The notes: generated by a model not told the origin, from the letters alone. Counted from the first letter of the stretch, positions 8,306 through 17,159 are shown. The stretch: DNA of 64,000 bases from CBDDBH01 sp965225625 (GCA_965225625.1 CBDDBH010000023.1:94990-158989); one strand, 5' to 3'. Program-made: numbers and translations.

Positions 8306-9325
8306 CTAAATTGCCTGGCGTTCGGCCGGCGGCGTCGCCAGCTCGTCGCGTACTTGCGCAGCGATTTCGAATGATCGCAACCGCGCAGCATGATCATAAA
8401 TATGTCCAGTAACCATGAGTTCATCGGGTTTGGCTAGATCGATGAATGCTTTGAGTTTGTCCCTTACTGTATCGGGCGAACCTACGGCAGAATAAATTAG
8501 CGCTCGCACGACATTAGCCTTTTCCGCGGGCGAGCAAAAATCGTCGATGTTGTCGATGGGCGCTTGCACCGGGCCCGGCCTGCCGCGTCGCAGGTTGATG
8601 AATTGTTGCTGCAAGGAGGTAAAAAGCCGCCGTGCCTTGGCGTCAGAGTCAGCCGCGAACACGTTAAAGCCCGCCATCGCATGCGGCGCGCTGAGCTGCG
8701 CGGAAGGTTTGAAGTTGGCCCGATAAACCTCCAGCGCTTGCAGCAACGCCTCCGGGGCAAAATGGGACGCAAACGCGTAGGGCAGGCCGAGGGCGGCCGC
8801 GAGTTGCGCACCGAATAAACTGGAACCGAGGATCCACAACGGCACGTTAAGGCCTGCTCCGGGCACCGCTCGGATGGTTTGATCCGGCTGCGCCGGTGCA
8901 AACAACGCCTGCAGTTCCATGACGTCGTGCGGAAAACGATCGGAGGTTGTGGCGAGATCACGACGCAAGGCCTGTGCTGTCATCATGTCGGTGCCGGGGG
9001 CTCGGCCAAGGCCTAAATCGATACGACCGGGGAAAAGTGATTCCAGCGTGCCGAATTGCTCGGCGATGACCAACGGCGAGTGATTAGGCAGCATGATGCC
9101 ACCGGATCCAACCCGGATCGTGTCTGTGCCCGCGGCAATGTGGCCGATTACGACAGATGTCGCGGCACTGGCGATGCCGGTCATGTTGTGGTGCTCGGCC
9201 AGCCAGTACCGACGGTAACCGCAGCGCTCGGCATGTTGCGCGAGCGCGCGCGAATTTCGCAAGGCTTGACCCGCGTCGCCGCCCTCGACGATGGGGGAGA
9301 GGTCCAGCACAGAGAACGGGATCAT
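8306..9325 (-). CDS. LLM-class flavin-dependent monooxygenase (luciferase-like)
   Basis: A protein of 339 residues, normal for the group of bacterial luciferase-like oxidoreductases named for alkanal monooxygenases. It begins SVLDLSPIVEGG and contains the family hallmarks YRRYWLAEHHNM, GSGGIMLPNHSPLVIAEQFGTL and FPGRIDLGLGRAPGTD. These proteins use reduced FMN or F420-like cofactors in a TIM barrel; here FMN is the expected cofactor. The substrate is unknown. It runs convergent to the lipoprotein gene and is 28 bases upstream of the stop of the exported protein at 9354-10199, in the same direction, so it may be the last gene of that transcript. Confidence 0.9.
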   Translation of the reverse strand: MIPFSVLDLSPIVEGGDAGQALRNSRALAQHAERCGYRRYWLAEHHNMTGIASAATSVVIGHIAAGTDTIRVGSGGIMLPNHSPLVIAEQFGTLESLFPGRIDLGLGRAPGTDMMTAQALRRDLATTSDRFPHDVMELQALFAPAQPDQTIRAVPGAGLNVPLWILGSSLFGAQLAAALGLPYAFASHFAPEALLQALEVYRANFKPSAQLSAPHAMAGFNVFAADSDAKARRLFTSLQQQFINLRRGRPGPVQAPIDNIDDFCSPAEKANVVRALIYSAVGSPDTVRDKLKAFIDLAKPDELMVTGHIYDHAARLRSFEIAAQVRDELATPPAERQAI

Positions 9326-9353
9326 TTACAGCATCCCCAATTCATCGGCGCAC

Positions 9354-10199
9354 TTAACGGTTTGCACGTTCGATCGTGTTCCCCGTTCCCGCGTCTTTCT
9401 GCATGCGGAATTCCTCGGCGGGTATGCAATAGATCTGCTCGTCCCAATCGGCGCGTTTTTCACTGTTTCGTTTGTAAACCTTGGTGGCACTTTGCCACGG
9501 CTTGGTATAAACGAGCGGATCGGTAAGCGTCATCGTCAGCTCCAGCGTATCGGCGTCTACCCGGCGATACCTTTCTTCCAGGTGCATCTCCTCGGAGTGC
9601 GGGTAGCCGTACTTGTCCAGCCAGCTGCGCTGGTCAAAACCAAGCGACTCCACAATCAGCACGTCGCCCTCAATGTGGCCTACCGAATAGCCATTGAATG
9701 TCGGGAAGATCTGCTCCAACGTTGGAAGTTCGCGACCATCCATCCAGATCTCGCGCCAGGCGTGGCGATACTCAAAGAATTGAAAGATCCGATCCGGTAG
9801 CTGCACCATTTCAAAGGTCGAGTGCGGCGCAATGATCTCGACATTGAGGTTGCGTGGTATACCCATCGGCTCGCAGCGGCCCAAGGGATCATTGGTCTGC
9901 ATCACCTTCGTCGGCCCATAGCCTGGGTGACTGGCTGCGTACATCGCTTTGCCCTTGTCCGTAAACGGTGCGTTCTCGGTTGGACCGATGTCCGGCAGCG
10001 GCAGGTTGACGGGATTGCGGCGCGCACCCGGCACATTACCGAAAGTGACAATGGGCGAGATGCGGTCCCAATCACCCGAGAAATCCTTTGGATTAAACGC
10101 GGGCTCGTCGGCACCGGCAGGCACCGGAATCATCGCTACTGTTGTTAAGATTATTGCGCTCGTAAGCGCAACGGCGCAGGTAAAAATTGCTGTTCGCAT
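9354..10199 (-). CDS. Exported protein of unknown function, partner of a DUF6152 protein
   Basis: A protein of 281 residues from ATG 10199, chosen over ATG 10211 because GGAGACTGGC sits correctly before it. A signal peptide covers residues 1-30 (cleavage near AGA-DEP). The mature part starts PAFNPKDFSGDWDRISP and includes DNDPLGRCEPMG-like and DGRELPTLEQIFP segments, a pattern seen in a family of secreted proteins of proteobacteria and acidobacteria that often neighbour DUF6152 genes. No catalytic motif is evident. It lies 15 bases downstream of the DUF6152 gene. Function is unknown; a periplasmic binding or lipid-related role would be guesswork. Confidence 0.75.
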   Translation of the reverse strand: MRTAIFTCAVALTSAIILTTVAMIPVPAGADEPAFNPKDFSGDWDRISPIVTFGNVPGARRNPVNLPLPDIGPTENAPFTDKGKAMYAASHPGYGPTKVMQTNDPLGRCEPMGIPRNLNVEIIAPHSTFEMVQLPDRIFQFFEYRHAWREIWMDGRELPTLEQIFPTFNGYSVGHIEGDVLIVESLGFDQRSWLDKYGYPHSEEMHLEERYRRVDADTLELTMTLTDPLVYTKPWQSATKVYKRNSEKRADWDEQIYCIPAEEFRMQKDAGTGNTIERANR

Positions 10200-10214
10200 G
10201 CCAGTCTCCAAGTT

Positions 10215-10613
10215 CTACTCGTCCGGCTCTGTCTGCAGCGGCTCGCCATTCACCTCGAGCGTGATGATTGCGCCCGCGACCGGACTATTTTTGTGTGGTC
10301 GGTAGGTCACGGTGAGGGTGTCGCCGGGTTTTATTGATTTTCGCGTCCAACCGAGTTTCCTTAGCACGGGCGGGGTCCAGCGTATGGTCATCGCGTAATT
10401 GCGGACCTTGCCGTTTTCGTCTTTCGCATCGAGGTAGATCTGCACGTGCGGGAACGTAAACAAGAATTCCGTGGCGACGCCTGTCAACGGTCCAACGGTC
10501 TCGGGATCGAAGTACATGCCGCCACCATGGTGTGCAGATACCGGCGTGCTCAACACGCTGACAGCCAGCGTGATAAGGACTATCAAAAGTGATCGCCTGA
10601 TGGCTATGGTCAT
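10215..10613 (-). CDS. DUF6152 family exported protein
   Basis: A protein of 132 residues from ATG 10613, preceded by TCGAGGAGTGAAGCA, a strong ribosome site; an upstream in-frame ATG at 10637 lacks one. It has a signal peptide (cleavage near VSA-HHG) and the family start HHGGGMYFDPE at the mature N terminus. This is followed by a small beta-rich domain with TEFLFTFPHVQIYLD and a LTVTYRPHKN segment. The family is of unknown function and periplasmic. The His-rich mature N terminus could bind metal, which is my inference. It is the first gene of a pair with the exported protein that follows. Confidence 0.8.
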   Translation of the reverse strand: MTIAIRRSLLIVLITLAVSVLSTPVSAHHGGGMYFDPETVGPLTGVATEFLFTFPHVQIYLDAKDENGKVRNYAMTIRWTPPVLRKLGWTRKSIKPGDTLTVTYRPHKNSPVAGAIITLEVNGEPLQTEPDE

Positions 10614-10678
10614 TGCTTCACTCCTCGATTTATACACGTCAGAATACAGAGTTTAAGAGCGCACTGTCATTCGGGTTG

Positions 10679-11803
10679 TCAACCGCGCCATTGTCCCCGC
10701 AGCGCCTCAACATCGAGTCCGTATTGTTGGGCGCGATCCACGAACGGTTGCCAGTGCGATTCGAGAATTTTCACATCCGCGCCTTTGGCTTCGTTTTTGA
10801 AGCCTCGCTCTCCCGGCAGAAAGATCTCCTCGACGCCGGGCCTGCGTTTTGCCGACTTTACCGTTCGTATAAAACGGTCGGCCTTGCTCTTCATCTCGGC
10901 GACAGGGCCAAAATGCGAAGGATCGATTACTAAAATGAAACTGCCGCCTACCGACCCCATTCCTTGCGGCTGCAGCCACGCTGAAACCGGGTGCGGAAGA
11001 TCGGGGGTAATGCGGGCTTGCGGAACGATCAGCGTCGCCAGCATTTCGGTGAAAATATTAAGCGCATAAGTGCGCGGATGCGCGAATACCGTTGGCGCGC
11101 GAGAGTCGCATACCCGGCCATAGCCATCGAACTCAACGATGTACGGCGCCGGGTCGTCGGTTAATTCGCCGCTGTCGGGATCGACCAGGTAGTCTCCGGG
11201 CAACTTTGTGCCGTTAAACGCGGCTTCGGAAATGTTGCCGTCGTGTGCGTCTATGCAAGCAATATCGCTGACCAGTGGGAACTGCTCGCCGGCCGGCAGG
11301 GACGCGCAAAATGGTGCTCCCGACAGTTGGTTTTCCATACCTCCCCAGGGCGACACCAGTGGCAAACTGTTGTTGGTCGCCATTGCAAACATGTCTTGCT
11401 CCAACGCCAGTGACGTATAGGCAAAAAAGGCCCCTGCATCGTTGTGGTTGCGGGCCATCGCAATGGCGACAGCGTGTTCCTTGGCCTTGTCGATCGCAGC
11501 GTTGACGGCCCGGGTGAGCGTCCAGTAGCCGCTTGATTGTTTACCGTCAAACAGCACCCAGGTCGGTCCTTCAGCAACGCATTGCGGTTCCGCCTTGATA
11601 TCCAAATCGCCGGTTTCCAGCGTGATGAAAATCGCATCCAACACACCCATACCCTGGGTGAGTTTTCCCATTCGGTCACCGATAGAAACGGCGCGTGCGA
11701 CCGCCTCGGCGTGCTCGTCGCTTGCGCCCGCCGCGGACCATAGCGATTTGTATAAAAACTGCAGGAAATCCGGATTTTCCCGCCGAGACACTGCTTCCGT
11801 CAT
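10679..11803 (-). CDS. LDH2/malate dehydrogenase family NAD(P)-dependent oxidoreductase
   Basis: A protein of 374 residues from ATG 11803, preceded by CTGGAGCCTTGCA; the longer frame to 11887 adds a non-conserved tail. It matches the YbiC/AllD/MdhII group of 2-hydroxyacid dehydrogenases: MARNHNDAGAFFAYTSLALEQ carries the catalytic-site His-Asn region, followed by MATNNSLPLVSPWGG and FNGTKLPGDYLVDPDSGE. The family reduces or oxidises 2-keto/2-hydroxy acids such as lactate, malate or ureidoglycolate. The substrate cannot be read from the sequence. It is transcribed away from the catabolic operon that starts at 11917, with a 113-base divergent gap. Confidence 0.85.
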   Translation of the reverse strand: MTEAVSRRENPDFLQFLYKSLWSAAGASDEHAEAVARAVSIGDRMGKLTQGMGVLDAIFITLETGDLDIKAEPQCVAEGPTWVLFDGKQSSGYWTLTRAVNAAIDKAKEHAVAIAMARNHNDAGAFFAYTSLALEQDMFAMATNNSLPLVSPWGGMENQLSGAPFCASLPAGEQFPLVSDIACIDAHDGNISEAAFNGTKLPGDYLVDPDSGELTDDPAPYIVEFDGYGRVCDSRAPTVFAHPRTYALNIFTEMLATLIVPQARITPDLPHPVSAWLQPQGMGSVGGSFILVIDPSHFGPVAEMKSKADRFIRTVKSAKRRPGVEEIFLPGERGFKNEAKGADVKILESHWQPFVDRAQQYGLDVEALRGQWRG

Positions 11804-11916
11804 TGCAAGGCTCCAGGCTAGTGAGGGCCAGATTATAGTGCTTCCTCTCGTGCGGAACCCGCTTGGTGACGCTTGGTGTTCAGTCATTCACCGGTTCGAG
11901 TAAACTGTCGGTTATC

Positions 11917-12174
11917 ATGTCTGCAGAACTTTCGTGTCCACGCTGCCGCGCCGCGGCGCCGCATTGCCGTGTAGAGCATCAAGGCATCGAGGACGGCGAA
12001 GTCGTTTGGACGGTGTTCAGTTGTGCGCAATGTTCGTTTAACTGGCGTGATACCGAACCGGACGTATCAATTCGCTATGAAAACCGCGAACCGTGGCTGC
12101 GTATGGATCCGAGTGAACCTGAACGCTACCGCTACAATCCGCCGCCCGTCGGCGAACCAACATCGTCCGAGTAG
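11917..12174 (+). CDS. VdcD/BsdD-like zinc-ribbon subunit of a phenolic acid decarboxylase
   Basis: A protein of 85 residues with C7-x2-C10 and C36-x2-C39, followed by FNWRDTEPD. This matches the short D subunit of non-oxidative hydroxyarylic acid decarboxylases (vanillate, 4-hydroxybenzoate), where a Cys pair precedes a SWRSTEP-like tail. In known systems it accompanies the B (flavin prenyltransferase) and C (decarboxylase) subunits. Neither is present here, so this is an orphan D subunit heading an operon with a VOC protein 18 bases downstream. It may serve a decarboxylase encoded elsewhere or act with the neighbouring enzymes. The ATG follows GTTATC with only a weak ribosome site. Confidence 0.7.
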   Translation: MSAELSCPRCRAAAPHCRVEHQGIEDGEVVWTVFSCAQCSFNWRDTEPDVSIRYENREPWLRMDPSEPERYRYNPPPVGEPTSSE

Positions 12175-12192
12175 CCCTGCGCAGGCTCGAAC

Positions 12193-12816
12193 ATGACCGA
12201 TACCGCCGAGAATTTCGTCCGCGACCCGGAACAACGCAAAGCGCTGACTGCGGATCTGCCGCCCATGCGAATGAGCGAAGTGGTGATCAGAACCCGCAAT
12301 TTTCAAGTGCTCAAACACTGGTATGAAATGTTTTTGAGTTGCAAGCCTACAGCCTATACTGACGATTCCGGCTCGCTGGCCTGGGACGGCAATCTGGGGG
12401 TGTGTTTTTTCCGGATATATAAGGATTTTCCCTGGACCCAGGTGCTTGGACTGTTCGAATTTCCGAAACTCGGCGACGAGCGGCCGGATGATGGTCCCGG
12501 CATTCACCACTTCCAGTTTCGCTGCCCGACGTTTGAAGATGTCATCAAGCGCTACGAGGTATTGGAAAAGTGCGGCATCACGCCGCTGAAGTCTTTTAAC
12601 CACGGTCCTGCTACCAGCTTTTACTACCAGGATCCGGATCAAAACATCGTCGAGATTTCTGGCGTCAACTTCGATGATGAGGCCGATTACGTTCACTATT
12701 TCAAGACTCCGGCCTATCTGAATAATTTTGACGGCGTTCAAATCGATCCCGCCGAATTCGTCGCCCGGTATCGCGCTGGCGAGTCGAAAGAGGAGCTGAC
12801 CCGAATCGATGGATGA
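12193..12816 (+). CDS. VOC family protein, extradiol dioxygenase-like
   Basis: A protein of 207 residues of the vicinal oxygen chelate fold. RMSEVVIRTRNFQVLKHWYEMFL opens the first beta-alpha-beta module, GIHHFQFRCPTFEDVIKRYE carries a metal-ligand His, and YYQDPDQNIVEISG carries the Glu ligand, with N-terminal and C-terminal extensions of about 25 and 45 residues. Relatives include the catalytic half of 2,3-dihydroxybiphenyl dioxygenases. A ring-cleavage role with the downstream Rieske dioxygenase is plausible but not proven; an isomerase or binding role is possible. It is 18 bases after the zinc-ribbon gene and 12 before the flavoprotein gene. Confidence 0.8.
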   Translation: MTDTAENFVRDPEQRKALTADLPPMRMSEVVIRTRNFQVLKHWYEMFLSCKPTAYTDDSGSLAWDGNLGVCFFRIYKDFPWTQVLGLFEFPKLGDERPDDGPGIHHFQFRCPTFEDVIKRYEVLEKCGITPLKSFNHGPATSFYYQDPDQNIVEISGVNFDDEADYVHYFKTPAYLNNFDGVQIDPAEFVARYRAGESKEELTRIDG

Positions 12817-12828
12817 ATTGGGCTGGGC

Positions 12829-14766
12829 ATGAGCAAAGACACGAGCAAAGAAGTCGAACTGCCGGCGGGCATAACCCGCCGTGACTTTGTTAACTCGCTA
12901 TTGGTTGGTACCGGTGCGGCATTGTGTAATGCGTCCGTACCGTCCGCTGCGCACGCAGCGTCTGACGACTTGCTGCCCGAGCCTGACCTGGGATCGGAAT
13001 GGTACGGTTACGGCGGAGTCGGGGACTATGCCGGTTCGCACGGCAATACGCCGGAAGTGGTGTATCGCGCCCACAGCCTGAGGGATCGGCAATACGACTG
13101 GAGCGGCGAAGAGATAATCGACACCGGCGAAACCTACTCGCTCGCGATCGTTGGTGCCGGCATGGCCGGCCTCGGCGCTGCGCTACGGTTCACGCAGACC
13201 CGCAAAGATGGCGAACGCATGCTGCTGCTGGACAACCATCCGGTTTTCGGCGGTGAAGCGAAACGCAACGAGTTCGAAGTTGACGGCCATCGCTTGGCCG
13301 CACCGCAAGGAGCGAACGGTTTTTCGGTGCCCAAGGCGAACCTGGGCGAATATGCGTCTGGTGATGCCCGCTATTTCGAAGAACTCGGAATCGAGCGTAA
13401 TTACCAATATCCGGAGCTCGGCACAGATCCCAATGGTTTGCGTTTCGCCCAGGACGATTACGAGTGCACTTATTGGAATGAGCACAAGGTCTCCATGGGG
13501 TATTTCTTCGACGAGAATTCGCACGGGGTGTCACCGCGCTGGGTGAAAGATGGCTGGTTGCATGGTCTCGAGGGATTTCCGATCTCGACGACATTGCGGG
13601 AGCATCTCATCAAATGGCGAACCTGGTCCGAGCGCCCTTATGCAGGAGAGGACTTCGGCGAATGGCTGGACGGCATGAGCTACCAGGACTTCGTCGTTAA
13701 ACATCTGGGGCTGGAGAAAGGCGTTGCCAGTTACGCCGATCCCATTCTGGCAAACGCCGCCGGTGGTTGCTCAAGTGCGATTTCCGCTTATTCGGCGTAC
13801 GCAATCGGTATGCCGGGTGTGAAAACGTTTTATGACGACTTTGATATTACCGCCCGTCACCAATTCCCCGGCGGCAATGATGGTTTTGCCCGGCATTTCG
13901 TCAAAGCCATCATGCCCGACGCGTTGGCTGGCGACTCGTCGTTTGCCGGCATTATCAACGGCGGTATTCAGTTCGATAAGTTGGATCGTGAGGATGCGCC
14001 TACGCGTATGCGTTTGAGTGCGACTGTGTTGCGGGTGGAACACGTCGGTGAAGCGGGGCAGTCCGATAAAGTGCGCATCGTTTACGCGCGTAATCGCCGG
14101 CTGTATTCGGTTACCGCTAAGGCTGGCGTCATGGCGACCGGCGCGTGGATCACAAAATACCTCGTGCGTGATTTGCCCACCGCCCATCGCCAAGCCATGC
14201 ACGAGTTTGTACATACATCCGTGTTGGTCGCTAACGTCGCGGTGCGCAATTGGTGGTTCCTGTACGATTTAGGCTTTACTGGATTTCGTTGGTGGGACGA
14301 TTTTGGTTTTGCCTGCGCCTTGAAACGCCCGATGCATGTCGGTGACTATCGCCCACCGTTTCATCCCGACCAACCGGCGGTTCTTTCGTTTTACGTCCCG
14401 CTCTATTACCCGGACCGCCCGGCGGCAATCCAGGGCGTGTTGGGACGCAACGAAATTCTCGGCACCAGCTTTGCGCGGTACGAGACCAAAATTCGCAAAC
14501 TCATGATGAGATTATTCGGTGCCCATGGTTTCGATGCGTCACGTGACATCGCCGGTATTATTTTGAATCGTTGGGGTCACGCCTATTTGCTGCCGACACC
14601 GGGCTTTTATCTTGGCAGGAACGGCCAACCAGCGGGCCGCGATATCATTCGCAAGCGATTCGGCAGGATCGCATTCGCTCATTCCGAATTGCATGGCAAC
14701 CAGCATTGGGGTCCGGCCGCGGCCGAAGGTAGTCGGGCGGTGGAGCAGTTACAGCAGGTTATGTAG
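12829..14766 (+). CDS. Tat-exported FAD oxidoreductase, spermidine dehydrogenase (SpdH)-like
   Basis: A protein of 645 residues with a twin-arginine signal TRRDFVNSLLVGTGAA (RR at 17-18) and cleavage near AHA-ASD. The region GVGDYAGSHGNTPEVVYRAH and the flavin motif AIVGAGMAGLGAAL followed by DNHPVFGGEAKRNEF are typical of the SpdH group of large periplasmic flavin amine dehydrogenases. The C-terminal FAHSELHGNQHWGPAAAEG is an amine-oxidase-like FAD contact. SpdH oxidises spermidine, but this member sits in an aromatic operon, so its substrate may be different. It follows the VOC gene by 12 bases and precedes the dioxygenase beta gene by 37. Confidence 0.8.
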   Translation: MSKDTSKEVELPAGITRRDFVNSLLVGTGAALCNASVPSAAHAASDDLLPEPDLGSEWYGYGGVGDYAGSHGNTPEVVYRAHSLRDRQYDWSGEEIIDTGETYSLAIVGAGMAGLGAALRFTQTRKDGERMLLLDNHPVFGGEAKRNEFEVDGHRLAAPQGANGFSVPKANLGEYASGDARYFEELGIERNYQYPELGTDPNGLRFAQDDYECTYWNEHKVSMGYFFDENSHGVSPRWVKDGWLHGLEGFPISTTLREHLIKWRTWSERPYAGEDFGEWLDGMSYQDFVVKHLGLEKGVASYADPILANAAGGCSSAISAYSAYAIGMPGVKTFYDDFDITARHQFPGGNDGFARHFVKAIMPDALAGDSSFAGIINGGIQFDKLDREDAPTRMRLSATVLRVEHVGEAGQSDKVRIVYARNRRLYSVTAKAGVMATGAWITKYLVRDLPTAHRQAMHEFVHTSVLVANVAVRNWWFLYDLGFTGFRWWDDFGFACALKRPMHVGDYRPPFHPDQPAVLSFYVPLYYPDRPAAIQGVLGRNEILGTSFARYETKIRKLMMRLFGAHGFDASRDIAGIILNRWGHAYLLPTPGFYLGRNGQPAGRDIIRKRFGRIAFAHSELHGNQHWGPAAAEGSRAVEQLQQVM

Positions 14767-14803
14767 CAAAGTTTAGTGGCGTCAAATTGCGGAGATCAGT
14801 GGT

Positions 14804-15328
14804 TTGAGCAGGCAGTCCCTGGTAGCCCCCGAGCTACAACATGAAATAGAGCAATTCCTGTTCGCGGAAGCGGCGTTGCTGGATGAACGCCGATTTGACG
14901 AATGGTACGCGCTGCTGGCTGAAGATTTGCACTATTACATGCCTGCGCAAACAAACCTCGGACGATCTCAAGCTGAACTCGGTGAGCTACACCAGGCTGC
15001 GTATTTCGATGATGACAAGGAATACATCGGCGTGCGCATCAAACGACTGCACACCGGACGAGCGTGGGCCGAAGAGCCGTCATCGCGGACGCGCCATCTG
15101 GTATCGAATGTTCGGCTGATGCTTTTGCAGGTTGACGGTGAGGTAGAAGCAAACAGTATTTTCTACGTATACCGTTCACGCTTGGAGCGTCAGCTCGATC
15201 AGTTCGTCGGTCAGCGCACTGACGTTTTGCGGCGGGCGGATAATATGTATGGCTGGCAGATTGCACGCAGATCCATTTATCTCGATCAAGCCACGCTTTT
15301 ATCCGGCAACCTGAGTATCTTTTTCTGA
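14804..15328 (+). CDS. Aromatic-ring-hydroxylating dioxygenase, beta subunit
   Basis: A protein of 174 residues, the usual size of the structural beta subunit of Rieske non-heme iron dioxygenases. Family features are IEQFLFAEAALLDERRFDEWYALLAEDLHYYMP near the start and the Ser-Arg-Thr-Arg-His-Leu segment RTRHLVSNVRL. The start is a TTG at 14804 with GCGGAG nine bases upstream, an uncommon start codon that may lower expression. It directly precedes the alpha subunit gene (13-base gap), which secures the call. The order beta then alpha is the reverse of the commonest arrangement. Confidence 0.88.
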   Translation: MSRQSLVAPELQHEIEQFLFAEAALLDERRFDEWYALLAEDLHYYMPAQTNLGRSQAELGELHQAAYFDDDKEYIGVRIKRLHTGRAWAEEPSSRTRHLVSNVRLMLLQVDGEVEANSIFYVYRSRLERQLDQFVGQRTDVLRRADNMYGWQIARRSIYLDQATLLSGNLSIFF

Positions 15329-15341
15329 GAGGGTAACGCCT

Positions 15342-16673
15342 ATGCAGCCCGCCAATGGAAAGTGGTCGACTGAGGCTCTTCTGCAACTGGTCGATGCCGA
15401 TGGTCTATCTATCGATCCCAGGATCTATACCGATAGCGATATCTATGAACTCGAAATGGAGCGCATATTCGGGCGAAGTTGGCTTTTCCTTGCACATGAA
15501 AGCCAGATCCCTGAAAGCGGCGATTTTTTCAATACTTATATGGGTGAGGATCCGGTGCTCGTTGTCCGCCAGGCGGACGGGAGTGTTTCAGCGATGCTCA
15601 ATGTTTGCACGCACCGGGCTAATCGCGTTTGCCGTCTGGATAAAGGACAGGCGAAATATTTCACCTGCAGCTATCACGGCTGGACATTCGATTGTGCTGG
15701 CGAGCTCAAAGACGTGCCGTTCGAGCAAGACGGCTATTACGGTGAGATCGATAAGTCACGTTGGGGCCTGAGAAGGGTTCCTCTCATTGAGAACTACAAA
15801 GGACTGATATTCGGTTGCTGGGATACAAACGCGGTGACACTCGATGAGTACCTCGGAGATGCGCGTTGGTACATGGATTTGCTGCTGGATCGAACGCCAG
15901 CTGGAACAGAGGTGGTTGGCGGTGTCACAAAATGGATCATCAAGTGCAACTGGAAGTTTGCTGCCGAGCAGTTCTGCAGCGACATGGCCCATGTCCCGTT
16001 CACCCACATATCACAACCCATGGTGTGCATGCCGCCAGATATTGACCCGGTGGAGCGAAAATGGCCGGACAAAGGGTTGCAGTTTCGAGCGATAAGCGGT
16101 GGTCACGGCAGTGGTTTTTTTATTCGTGAAGAACAAGATCCGGCGGCTGATGAGGCTGGATTTGTTTCACTTGCGATGTCGGTCGGCGATAAAGCGGCAG
16201 AATATTACCTGCGCGAAAGCCAGGGGATCGCTTATCAACGACTCGGTGCGGCGCGCACCCGGAAAATGCTCGGCGCCATGCACATGACAGTGTTTCCCAC
16301 CTGTTCATTTCTAAGCGGGATCCAAACCCTGCGCGCCTGGCATCCGCGCGGACCCGACGAACTTGAAGTGTGGTCAATGACGGTCGTCCAGCGCGATTGG
16401 CCGGAGGAGATTAAAGAAGCCTATCGTACGGGCGTTCTACGCAGCTTTAGCCCCGGCGGAATTGCCGAGCAGGACGACGGTGAAAACTGGGCAAACATTC
16501 AAAAGGCATTACGTGGACATCAAGCGCGGCGTATGCGTCTCAGCACCCAGATGGGGCGGGGACATGTCGAGACGTCGCATCCGGACTTTCCGGGAATAAT
16601 CTCAAACACCTACAGCGAAGAGGCGGCCCGTGGCTTTTACCAACATTGGGCTACGTTGTTGGCGCGCGAATAA
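15342..16673 (+). CDS. Aromatic-ring-hydroxylating dioxygenase, Rieske alpha subunit
   Basis: A protein of 443 residues. The Rieske 2Fe-2S ligands are C89-x-H91 and C109-x2-H112 (CTHRANRVC ... CSYHGW), with the standard 17-residue gap. The mononuclear iron site is D214-x2-H217-x4-H222 in FCSDMAHVPFTH. These enzymes add both atoms of O2 to an aromatic ring to give cis-dihydrodiols. No ferredoxin or reductase for it is encoded nearby, so electron transfer partners must be elsewhere. The ATG follows TGAGAGGGTAACGCC, a clear ribosome site. The substrate class is not determined. Confidence 0.92.
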   Translation: MQPANGKWSTEALLQLVDADGLSIDPRIYTDSDIYELEMERIFGRSWLFLAHESQIPESGDFFNTYMGEDPVLVVRQADGSVSAMLNVCTHRANRVCRLDKGQAKYFTCSYHGWTFDCAGELKDVPFEQDGYYGEIDKSRWGLRRVPLIENYKGLIFGCWDTNAVTLDEYLGDARWYMDLLLDRTPAGTEVVGGVTKWIIKCNWKFAAEQFCSDMAHVPFTHISQPMVCMPPDIDPVERKWPDKGLQFRAISGGHGSGFFIREEQDPAADEAGFVSLAMSVGDKAAEYYLRESQGIAYQRLGAARTRKMLGAMHMTVFPTCSFLSGIQTLRAWHPRGPDELEVWSMTVVQRDWPEEIKEAYRTGVLRSFSPGGIAEQDDGENWANIQKALRGHQARRMRLSTQMGRGHVETSHPDFPGIISNTYSEEAARGFYQHWATLLARE

Positions 16674-16700
16674 CCAACGATCGAGTAGCGAGGAACCATC

Positions 16701-17084
16701 ATGGAATTCACCGTAGCGGATGTATTTCCGGCCAGTCCGGAGCGGGTTTACCAAGCATGGATTGACAGCGACGGTCACAGCAATATGACCGGTGGAAAGG
16801 CAACGGTTGATCCTTCAGTGGGCGGTAGCTTTACCGCCTGGGGCAGCTACATATGCGGGCAGAACGTTGTATTGGAGCCGGGTAAACGCATCGTGCAGTC
16901 CTGGCGGACCGAAAATTTTTCAGCAGACGAGCCCGATTCACAGATCGAAGTTGTCTTTGAGGAGATCGATGTCGGATGCCGGGTGACGCTACATCACACT
17001 AAGCTGCCACCACATGGCACCCGTTATGAAACGGGCTGGGTGAGCAATTACTTTGAGCCGATGAAGGTGTATTTCGGCGGGTGA
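16701..17084 (+). CDS. SRPBCC/AHSA1 domain protein
   Basis: A protein of 127 residues covering one START-like (Bet v 1) fold. MEFTVADVFPASPERVYQAWID is the typical AHSA1 opening, and the end TGWVSNYFEPMKVYFGG is the conserved terminal helix region. Such proteins bind hydrophobic ligands, and some act as cyclases or accessory proteins in aromatic pathways. It follows the dioxygenase alpha gene by 27 bases, with ribosome site GCGAGGAACC, and is the last gene before the IS element. A hairpin (17108-17123, CCGCC/GGCGG with a 6-base loop) lies just after it and may end the transcript or be a REP unit. Confidence 0.85.
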   Translation: MEFTVADVFPASPERVYQAWIDSDGHSNMTGGKATVDPSVGGSFTAWGSYICGQNVVLEPGKRIVQSWRTENFSADEPDSQIEVVFEEIDVGCRVTLHHTKLPPHGTRYETGWVSNYFEPMKVYFGG

Positions 17085-17159
17085 TGTAATTTTTACCCCT
17101 CAACCGACCGCCAGGGATGGCGGAAGTGCAGGTCATGTCGGGAACAATTACCTGCCTGT

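Noticed and set aside
12067..12741. A 224-codon frame antisense to the VOC gene
   Set aside because: The plus-strand gene has the VOC motifs and a tight operon position; the antisense frame is a composition effect.
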